NCBI GenBank assembly: GCA_036417435.1
Contig: CM070899.1
Location: forward strand, 4,531,001 to 4,595,000
Direction of reading: 5' to 3'
Length of the DNA stretch: 64,000 nucleotides
Origin: Inia geoffrensis
Lineage: Eukaryota; Chordata; Mammalia; Artiodactyla; Iniidae
Shown: piece by piece, positions 56,441 through 64,000 of the stretch
Layout: each line of letters begins with the position of its first letter
Position numbering within the stretch: the stretch's first letter is position 1
Position numbers and translations under genes: made by a program
The notes under the pieces: model-generated
Database searches by the model: none
Seen by the model: only the letters and a program-made list of their open reading frames with translations
Told to the model about the DNA's origin: nothing

Positions 56441-58830
56441 TTAAAAAATAAGAGGACCGGGGACAATGAAATCAAGATGTGTTTGGGGGGCAAGAAGTAA
56501 GAAACCCAGTCTTTGAGGAGTGAAGGGTGAAAGGAATAATGAAGCTAAGAATCGTAGATGGTGCAAAATGTTGGGTTTCGTGCAAATTTAGGCTTTATAC
56601 CCTAAGTAATAAAGAGCAATGTGAAGATTTTTCAGTATAACCAACGCTTGGTCCAATTTGCATTTCATGCTCAGGCAATTGGATTGTATGTTATGGACAT
56701 GCATGTGGAGGATTTTAAAGTGAGGAAACCATGATTACATTGGGGAGCCATGCTAAGACAGGGAGACATTTTGTTAGTGACGAAAATTCATTAAAAAGAT
56801 TGTAAGTGGGGGGTTTCATGAATAGATTCGGGGTTTGGGGGGAAGAAATCTGGACTTTATTTTGAGAAGTGACAGGATCAAACCTTTATAATCATGCTAA
56901 GGAGTTTGGATTCTTGCCAGTGGGTTTGAAGAAATGTGATGGGGAGATTTTTGCTTGTGGGAGGTTAAGTCTGCAGGAAAACATAAAATATATTTTAAGG
57001 CTTTGGACTTTATATTACAGGCAATGAGGAAACATTGGAAAATTGTACAGAGAAAAGTAAGAGCCACACATTTAAGTATCATGCTAAAACATCTGGACTT
57101 TACATGTTGAAGGGTGCCAAAGTCTGACTTTCAGAGCACACCAAGGAGATGTGATTGATGCTGACAGTATAAGGCTGAAAGACTTTGATCAGAGGAGTTA
57201 CATGATCGACATTGGGAATACGCACAGAAATGTGGAATTTATTTTGAGGCTCTGACATGACGAGATTTTTGCACGTGCCTAGGAATTCGATTTTAGGCAA
57301 TAAAAAGTTCTAAGAGCGTGACGTGTTGAGTTTTGTTGTATTCGATAAAGAGTATGCAGTGACATTACAAAATAAAATTCACATTTGATGCTAAGATTTT
57401 GGATTTTTCTTCCATAATTCCACAATCAAGAGACACTGTGAGATTTTAAGTGCAGTGACAAGATCAAACGTTATTGACCGTGCTAGAAAGCGTGAATTTT
57501 ATTTTAAGGGATGACAAGATCAAATTTTTATATCATGCTAATAAGTTTGGATTTACGCCAATAAAGCGTTTCAAAGAATGACGGGGTGAGACGTGGGGAT
57601 GTTTTTATAGACCAGTCCGAAGATAAATTACATGGTAAAACGCTGTATTTTACGATGAGTAGTTGGGACTTTATGTTATAGGCTCTGAAGAAACCTTGAA
57701 AAGTTTCAAACTGGGGAGTTACACGATCAAACGTACACATTTCAGCAGAGCTACGAGAGTGGATTTTTATGGTAAAGATAATATGATCAGATTTTTATAA
57801 CATGACAAGGAGATGTGATTTTATGTGAGAGTTGAAGGCATTCAAGCATCTCATTCGGGGGAGGGATATGATCTCATTTCTGAACCCTCATGCAGAGGCA
57901 TTTGGATTTTAGCCAGTGAAGGGTCTTAAGGAGTGACTGAGGAGAGTTTTGTCTCCAGGGGAATTAGCTGGTAAAATATATTTTATGCTAAGGTGTCTGG
58001 ATTTGATGAACCAGATAATGAAAGCACATCGACAGCTCAGGGGAGGCACCCCTTGGTACAAGCGCACACTGTCTGTACTTCATGCTGAGGGATTGGAGCA
58101 CTGATGGCAAGTAATATAGAGGCGGGGCAGGACTTTACGCTTATACAGAGGTTATATGATTGAATTTGCACAGCATGCTAAGAAGTTTGGACACTATTTT
58201 GAGGAACAACAGGATCACTTTTTTGTGTCGGGCTAAGGAATTTGGATGTCAGCCATTAAAGAGATTTTAAGAAAAACTTCTGTGTTTGATAAGAGCAGTC
58301 TGCAGAGAAATTGTATAGTTAAAATGCGTGTTTTACGCTAAGGAGTTTAGATCCTATCTCACAGGTGATTAGAGACATTGTAAGATTTTAAGCAGAAGTT
58401 ACAAGACCAAATTCATGCATCTGGCAAGGAAATGTGACCTTTCATGACGTGGTCAAATTTTGATATCATGCCTAATTTAGAGGTTTGGAATTAAGACAAT
58501 AACAAGTTTAAGAAGTGACCTGGTGAGATGTGGGGTTTTATGTCCATAAGCTTGCAGATAAATTACATGATAAAAATTTTTATTTTATGCTACGTGATTC
58601 GAACCTCATATTATGGGCAACGAAAAAAAGTTGTGTAAGCTTTAAATAGAGAAGTTATGGATAGCTTTTATGCCTCTTGCTAAAAGTTAAAACGTTGATG
58701 TGAAAGAGCAGCAAAAGCAAGTCTTCACAACACGCCAAGGACATCAGATTTTGTAGGGTGAAGTCGAGAAAGCCGAAGGATTTAATCAGGTGCCTCATCA
58801 AATTTATAAATATGTTGAGAGTCTCGGCTT

Positions 58831-59065
58831 TTTTTTAATTTACTTATTTATTTATTTAATTTATTAATTTATTTATTTAAACTGAGCGCCAGGTCTTCGT
58901 TGTAGCACGCAGGATCTTTAGTTGAGGCGTGCGGAATCTTTCAGTTGTGACATGCGGGCCCCTAGCTGCAGCATATGCAGGATCTAGCTCCCTGACCAGC
59001 GATCAAACCCGGGCCCCCTGCATTGGGAGCGCAGAGTCTTAACCGTCGGACCGCCAGAGAAGTCC
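58831..59065 (-). mobile_element. tRNA-derived SINE, antisense
   Basis: T-rich TTTATTTATT tail at the left, then the reverse of a CHR-type SINE ending GACCGCCAGAGAAGTCCC at the right. GAGAGT and AAGAGT flank it. It is a short-head variant with a body like that at 25.9 kb. Confidence 0.88.
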
Positions 59066-59109
59066 CAAGAGTGTAAACTTTATATTAAGAAGGGGATAAT
59101 CTAGTTTTT

Positions 59110-59610
59110 AAATCATCTTGCTAAGGTGTTCAGATTTTAGCTAACTAAGGGTTTTAGGAGACATAACTGAGATTGTGTATTTTACATTTGAGCCAATTTA
59201 AATTTTTAAATTGTAAATTTTAGCCAATAAAGGATTTTAAGGGTAGTAAGAGACCTACTGAGATTTTATATTTTAAATTTTAGCCAATTAAAAATTTTTA
59301 ATTTTAAAGTTCAAATTTTAGCCAATTAAATTTTTTTAGTTTTCAACTTTGGCCAGTAAAGCACTCTAAGGGTTTTTAAAGACACACTGAGATTTTATAT
59401 TTCAAATTTTAGTCAATTTAAAATTTTAGCCAATAAAGGGTTTTAAGGGTTGTAGGTGACATACTGAGATTTTATGTTCTAAATTTTAAATGTTAGCCAA
59501 TTAAAATTTTTATTTTAAAATTCAAATTTTAGCCAATTTAAATTCTCAGTTTCTAAATTTTAGCCACTAAAGTGTTTTAAGGGTTTTAAGAGACATACTG
59601 AGATTTTTAT
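59110..59610. repeat. AT-rich minisatellite TTTTAGCCAATTAAA
   Basis: Within the larger array, the words AAATTTTAGCCAATTAAA and AAGGGTTTTAAGGG-AGACATACTGAGATTTTAT alternate at least four times (near 59160-59270, 59320-59400, 59410-59470 and 59560-59610), a local higher-copy expansion. Confidence 0.8.
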
Positions 59611-60159
59611 TTCTAATAGATGAGCCTGCAGATGCATTACTGTGTCAAATTTTGTATTTCAATTAGAGACTTGGAATTTTATAATAATACACAGTTAACA
59701 GGACTTTTATGAAGAGGAAATGAGTTAATTTATGCAATGTGCTATATACATATTCTCATAATGGAGATGATGGTGATGGTGATGACTTTTACCTAAAAAA
59801 GTGTAATCTCTGCCTTGAGGGAATGACGTGATCAGAATTTTCTATTATTCTAAGGCCTTAAATTTTAGCCAGAAAAAGATTTCGGTGAGTTTATGTGTCA
59901 GGAATGTTTATGCTAACAGGTTTGGATTTAATATCGCAGACAGCAAATAAACAGCGAAAGGTTTTAATCAGAGGGACTGCAGGATAAAATTTAACTGTCA
60001 TGCTAACAAGAATGTATTTAATTTTGAGAAACAGCAGATCAGAATTTCGTATCGTGTTGGCAAGTCTGGATTTTAGCCAATGAGGAGTTTTACACAAGGG
60101 AATGCATTTTTTTCCTAATAGATTGGCCCGGTGGCTAAAAAGAAAACTGGGAAGCAACA

Positions 60160-61483
60160 AAAAGCGTTAAATGCATAAAGAGCAGTAACTGTAGAGCTAA
60201 TTAATTGGATAGCCAGAACTCAATTTGCTCTGCCCCAACACAGAAGTGTACAAATAACCCCAACCAAAACATCTCTGTAAATTCAGCCTTGGCCCACTAA
60301 AACCACCCATGATCAGATTTTCAAAAATCCATCCTAAGTCACTCAGATGTCAAAGTTATCTGATGCCCTCCGCACACCCCGACCCCTTACTGAACATCCC
60401 AGCTCTACCAGGTAAACCCTGATGTTGGCGGGGAAACCAACCAGCAACGGAGAAGGGGCATCTGCTAGAGCGAAGAGATTGCAGGGGCACACGAAGATTT
60501 TTGCACAAGCGGAATGGAGGCCAAATGTTTGACGTTGCTGAGCTCCCACAGACAGCGAGGGCAATCTCGGGAGAGTGCAGATTTTAGGAGGGGTGGGCAA
60601 ATGATTTGCAGGTCTCCTTGACAGCTCAGAGCCAGGGAGAATGCTGCATTGGAAGCTGGTGAAAGACAGGAAATCAGCGAAAAGTCCGAGTCAGAATCAA
60701 GTCACAGGTGCACAAGTCTCTGGCACACAGTAGGTGTTTTATAAACATTTCCGGAAAAAACAGAAAGGCCAGAATCCGGATCACTCCTTCTGCCTGCCCC
60801 CGACGTCTGCTTCGAATCTGGGAGAGGAGATAAGAGCTATTTTGGGCGTCTGAGCCAACCGACGGGATAGCAGCCAAGTGCCCATGTTCTCCTCTTGCCC
60901 TGAACTTGTTAAACAGTAGGCATCTCTGCTGGAGATCTGCACCTCAGAAGCGAGGAGGCCCAGCCTGCCCGGGGCGGCTCTGGACGGCACTGAGATGTGA
61001 CCTCTGTGACTTTCCGGTGACCAAGGAAGGGAAGGGAGGCTGACCAGGCCTGTGTGCCAGGGTTGAAATGAAGCAGCTAATGCACCCTGCCAGGTGCCCG
61101 CCTGCCACGGCGGCCACTCCGGGCCCATCAACTCCACAGAATTTATGGGCTGTGAATTTCTTACAGCCACGGGGGGAGGAGTCCGGCCAGACAGGCAGAG
61201 TAAGCCTGGGAGAGTGTAGGCGGGAAGGTCAGGGGTTGGCAGATTTTTCTCTCCATGGGATGCCCCAAGTCGGACCCAGGGAGGCTTTCCCCAGCTTCCC
61301 TCTGCTCTGCCAAGTTGGGCATCTGATTTGTCCTGGAGACCCTGACCTCGTGAGACCCTAAACCACTGCCTTTCCTCGCACCCCCTCCCCACCCCCAGGT
61401 TCTGACCTCGGCCATCCCAGTCACCGACCGGACGCGTCACAACCTTACCAGTCTTCCGAGAACACTCCTTCCCATCCGACGAA
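60160..61483 (+). other. RTL1 upstream region
   Basis: Single-copy sequence before the RTL1 start codon. A pyrimidine-rich tract ending ACCCCCAG at 61391-61398 is a good splice-acceptor candidate 86 bp before the ATG, consistent with non-coding upstream exons. No TATA box is evident nearby. Confidence 0.45.
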
Positions 61484-64000
61484 ATGATAGAACCCTGTGA
61501 AGACTCATTTGAGACGATGATGGAGCGTAAGAATCCATCATCAAAACAAATGGAGTCCTCCAAGGGCTCATCCAACGCCACCGTGGAGACACCAGGCAGC
61601 AGAGTGAAGGCGGCGGCAGCGGCGGCAGGGCCGGCCAGTGGCCTGGCCCGGGAAATGGAAGAGCTGCCCATTGATCTCCTCCAAGACATGGAGGAGCCAT
61701 CCAGTGGCCCACATAGGGAAATAAAGGATCCACCCAATGACCTACTCCAAGACCTGGAGGAGTCACGCGATGGTTCACATCTGGAGGTGGGGGGTCCCCT
61801 CGGTGGGGCACCTGGCAGAACGGAAGAGGCATCAGTCAACCCGTGGGGAGCCCGGGAAGAGCAAGACGACTACACTGACCTGGCTGCGTGGAAAGAGGCG
61901 CATCCCGAGGAGCCGGCGGACAGCGTGACCGCAGAAATCACGGGCATGGTGAGGTCCATCATCTCTCTGTACTTCCAGGTGCAGGACCTCAGAGAGCAGC
62001 AGAGGGTGGCGGAAGAGATCTTGACGAAAGGGATCAGCGCCGGCCAGCTGCCGATCCCAGGCAAATTCTCGGGCGATCGCAGAGAATACCACGAGTTCAT
62101 CGTGCTCTGCCAACTGATCTTACAGAGCTACCCAAGAATGTTCTACAACGACCGCCTGCGAGTGGGGTACGTCATCTGCCACCTCTCGGGCTTGGCCTTG
62201 GAATGGGCCAAAGATCTGGTGGAGAGGGAAAGCCCCCTGATTGACGACTTCCCAGCCTTCCTGGAGGCCATGTCCGATATGTTCCAGTACCGCCAGGCCC
62301 TGCGGGTGGCGGAAGAGGCCATGTTCAACCTCAGGCAGGGGGATCGCGCCGCCATCGAATACATCAACGAGTTCCAGGGCCTGGTGCCCACCCTGGGCTG
62401 GCCAGACGAAGTCCTGCAGGCCCACCTGTGCCAGGGGCTCAAGGAGGAGATCAGGCACTATCTGTTCCGCGTCCCTCAGCCGGATTCGCTGGACAGTCTG
62501 ATCCTGCTGGTCCTGCAGATAGAAGAGAAACTGGCAGAGAGAAGGGCGATGCTCAGGCTGCCCCCGGAGGCCCGCCCGCGGAACCTGACCTGGATCGACT
62601 CGCCTGCTCCGGAGAGGTGGGTGGTGAGCAGCTGGCTGCCCTGTGAGGCCCACCCCGCCGTCAACCGTGACCACCTGTTCCTGCTGCTCATGGTGAGGGT
62701 GAACCCCTACCACAGCGTGGCAGTTCGGGCCCTGGTCGACTCGGGGGCGGGCGGCAACTTCATGGATGAGAGGTTCGCCCAAGAACACTACGTCGAGCTC
62801 TACGAGAAGCCCTGCCCGCGGTCGGTCCAGTCCGCGGACGGCTCGCTGGTCGGCCACGAGCCCGCCTGGTTTTACACCGAACCCCTGGTGTGTATCCACC
62901 AGAACCACCACGAGTCCCTGCAATTCGACGTCATTCCGTCTCCCAACTTCTCCGTGATACTAGGCATCAACTGGCTCCGAGTCCACGCCCCAGAGGTCGA
63001 CTGGGTCAAAGGCCGCTGCACCTTCCACTCTCCCTACTGCCTGAAGAACTGCTTCCGCCCGCCCCCACCATGCATCGCTCTGGAAAGACATGCCATAAGC
63101 TTGCTGCCCGGACTGCCGCCCCTGTACTCCGACCTGGCCGACGTGTTTAACCCGAAGGAAGCAGATGAGACTTCCGACCAGCCAAGCTCAGACGGATCCG
63201 ATGATCTTTCTGAATCAGAGCCCTCTGAGCTTCAGCAGGCTGGAGACAGTGATCACAGCGAGACCTATCACGCGTGTCCCTCCACCGCGCCGTGGGAACC
63301 TGTGGGAGCCGGGATGCAAGGAAGGGCCAGGCGGGAGGAATACTGGGACCCGCAGGACATGCTGACCAGCAGACACGACTACGTACAGATGATTCCAGAA
63401 CTGTTCGACCAGTTACACGGAGCCACGTGGTTCACAAAGCTGGAGCTGCGCGGCACCATCGTGGAGGAAAGCATGAACAGACACCAAACGGAAGACGTGT
63501 GGAAAGCAGCGTTCGGTTTGGAGCTTCAAGAGATGACGAGCTACCAGCCCTTCCTGATCTGCGCAGACCCTATCATCCCTCAGGGCGTGATTCACTTTAT
63601 CCTAAAGGACATGCTCGGTTTCTTTGTCATCTCGTACAGGCAGGACGTCCTGGTCTACTCAATGAGCCAGGAGGAGCACGTCCACCACGTCCGCCAGGTG
63701 CTGACCCGCTTCCGTTACCACCACGTCTACTGCTCCCTGGACAGGAGCCAGTTCCACCGACACGCCGCCGAATTCCTGGGATTCGTCATCACCCCCAAAG
63801 GGGTGAAACTCAACAAGAGCGTCGTGAGCACCATCACAGGGTACCCCAGCCCCGGCTCTAAGAAGTCCCTGCGAAACCTCATCGAATTCGCCTTCCCGTA
63901 CCGGCACTTCGTGCAGCGCTTCGCCGTCATCACGGAGCCCCTGGTGCGGCAGCTACTGAGCGACCGGCCCTTCTACTGGGGGCACGAGGAACAGGAGGCC
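61484..64000 (+). CDS. RTL1: RTL1 (retrotransposon Gag-like 1), 5' part
   Basis: ATG at 61484 opens a frame of 839 codons that continues past the window edge. The family is about 1,350 residues. RTL1 is a domesticated Ty3/gypsy-type gag-pol gene needed for placental vessels and muscle, paternally expressed in other mammals. Visible parts are an acidic N-terminus with the 22-residue repeat LLQDMEE/LLQDLEE (65-71, 87-93), a Gag-like domain (about 155-300) and an aspartic-protease-like segment with DSGA at 419-422 and ILG at 492-494. These are followed by an acidic linker (about 550-585) and a degenerate reverse-transcriptase domain in which the catalytic YxDD is YSMS (725-728). An alanine run occupies residues 43-48. 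The ATG was chosen because it starts the family's conserved N-terminus. Confidence 0.97.
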   Translation, partial: MIEPCEDSFETMMERKNPSSKQMESSKGSSNATVETPGSRVKAAAAAAGPASGLAREMEELPIDLLQDMEEPSSGPHREIKDPPNDLLQDLEESRDGSHLEVGGPLGGAPGRTEEASVNPWGAREEQDDYTDLAAWKEAHPEEPADSVTAEITGMVRSIISLYFQVQDLREQQRVAEEILTKGISAGQLPIPGKFSGDRREYHEFIVLCQLILQSYPRMFYNDRLRVGYVICHLSGLALEWAKDLVERESPLIDDFPAFLEAMSDMFQYRQALRVAEEAMFNLRQGDRAAIEYINEFQGLVPTLGWPDEVLQAHLCQGLKEEIRHYLFRVPQPDSLDSLILLVLQIEEKLAERRAMLRLPPEARPRNLTWIDSPAPERWVVSSWLPCEAHPAVNRDHLFLLLMVRVNPYHSVAVRALVDSGAGGNFMDERFAQEHYVELYEKPCPRSVQSADGSLVGHEPAWFYTEPLVCIHQNHHESLQFDVIPSPNFSVILGINWLRVHAPEVDWVKGRCTFHSPYCLKNCFRPPPPCIALERHAISLLPGLPPLYSDLADVFNPKEADETSDQPSSDGSDDLSESEPSELQQAGDSDHSETYHACPSTAPWEPVGAGMQGRARREEYWDPQDMLTSRHDYVQMIPELFDQLHGATWFTKLELRGTIVEESMNRHQTEDVWKAAFGLELQEMTSYQPFLICADPIIPQGVIHFILKDMLGFFVISYRQDVLVYSMSQEEHVHHVRQVLTRFRYHHVYCSLDRSQFHRHAAEFLGFVITPKGVKLNKSVVSTITGYPSPGSKKSLRNLIEFAFPYRHFVQRFAVITEPLVRQLLSDRPFYWGHEEQEA
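61490..61570 (-). ncRNA. MIR136: MIR136 precursor hairpin (antisense to RTL1)
   Basis: The - strand sequence matches the mammalian mir-136 precursor. The mature 5p arm is the reverse complement of 61534-61556 and the star arm that of about 61500-61525. The loop is TTCTTACG. It overlaps RTL1 codons 3-29. Because it is transcribed from the opposite strand, it is perfectly complementary to RTL1 mRNA and can direct its cleavage, as established in mouse for anti-Rtl1 microRNAs. Confidence 0.96.
61672..61765 (-). ncRNA. MIR432: MIR432 precursor hairpin (antisense to RTL1)
   Basis: The 94-nt - strand segment matches mir-432. The mature 5p is the reverse complement of 61730-61752, identical to the sequence I know from other mammals. 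Its two arms coincide with two direct repeats in the RTL1 coding sequence (codons 65-71 and 87-93), each of which is nearly self-complementary. It is perfectly complementary to RTL1 mRNA and lies 102 bp from MIR136. Confidence 0.95.
63161..63257 (-). ncRNA. MIR127: MIR127 precursor hairpin (antisense to RTL1)
   Basis: The 97-nt - strand segment matches mir-127. The mature 3p is the reverse complement of 63180-63201, and the 5p arm lies around 63217-63240. It overlaps the acidic linker of RTL1 (codons about 560-592). Mir-127 is the best-known anti-RTL1 microRNA and contributes to RTL1 silencing. The next members, MIR433 and MIR431, would lie beyond the window in the RTL1 3' half. Confidence 0.97.

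Larger units (their letters stand above)
56450..60150. repeat. Diverged tandem repeat array upstream of RTL1
   Basis: A repeating order of four segment types: TTTTATTTTGAGGAGTGACA with GATCAAATTTTTATATCATG; TTTGGATTTTAGCCAATGAA with GGGTTTTAAG; CTGCAGATAAATTACATG with TATTTTATGCTAAGG; and GGACTTTATATTACAGGCAA with a TTTTAAG-AGTTACATGATCAAA end. The third type recurs near 56970, 57350, 57617, 57955, 58306, 58556 and 59630, so units are roughly 250-380 bp. The segments resemble a widespread interspersed repeat (one copy at 48.5 kb) amplified here. There is no coding potential. A SINE interrupts it at 58831-59065. Confidence 0.75.

Noticed and set aside
60781..61839. 352-codon antisense frame overlapping the RTL1 start
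   Set aside because: It lies opposite RTL1 coding sequence and upstream single-copy DNA, has no domain, and is explained by the codon composition of RTL1. The real signals on that strand are the MIR136 and MIR432 hairpins.
62120..62923. 267-codon antisense frame within RTL1
   Set aside because: A mirror of the RTL1 Gag/protease region with no recognisable protein features.
63258..64000. MIR433 and MIR431
   Set aside because: Their mature sequences were looked for in reverse complement and are not present. They are expected in the RTL1 3' half beyond the window.

Overview
The window is mammalian nuclear DNA, almost certainly from a cetacean (whale or dolphin). It carries about ten copies of the tRNA-Glu-derived CHR-type SINE that begins GGGCTTCCCTGGTGGCGCAG, long L1 elements of cetartiodactyl type, MIR relics, a hAT DNA transposon and an MLT1-like LTR. 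I saw no Bov-A, Bov-tA or BovB ruminant repeats.

Four kinds of evidence place it in the imprinted DLK1-DIO3 domain (human 14q32 equivalent). The right edge (61484-64000, + strand) is the 5' part of RTL1, a domesticated gag-pol gene, open for 839 codons. Antisense to it, on the - strand, are the hairpins of MIR136, MIR432 and MIR127. Further left on the - strand are a canonical SNORD112 at 49.2 kb and MIR370 at 36.1 kb. From 35.2 down to 14.2 kb there is a dense array of SNORD113/114-like box C/D units. This is the known order RTL1/anti-RTL1 - MEG8/SNORD112 - MIR370 - SNORD113/114, read in reverse.

Layout: 1-14.1 kb is nested L1s and SINEs. An old + strand L1 holds a 10.2 kb block of two younger L1s, and a - strand L1 lies to its left. 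14.2-35.2 kb holds about 64 antisense snoRNA-like units, most with damaged C or D boxes, interrupted by SINEs, L1 pieces, an LTR and a hAT element. 35.5-48.5 kb is mostly single-copy with MIR370, MIR relics, a perfect CTCF-consensus match (40.33 kb) and a CpG-rich stretch (about 42-45.6 kb) with a TATA-like + strand promoter candidate. 48.8-49.25 kb holds SNORD112 and one decayed relative. 50-56.4 kb is single-copy, with a possible - strand promoter near 54.3 kb and two strong palindromes. 56.45-60.15 kb is a diverged tandem array. 60.16-61.48 kb is the proximal RTL1 leader.

Functionally, - strand transcription (the maternally expressed MEG3/anti-RTL1/MEG8 unit in other mammals) would release the microRNAs and snoRNAs from introns. 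+ strand transcription (paternal) would make RTL1, whose mRNA is perfectly complementary to the three microRNAs. No conventional host protein-coding gene other than RTL1 was found. The L1 open frames are transposon remnants.
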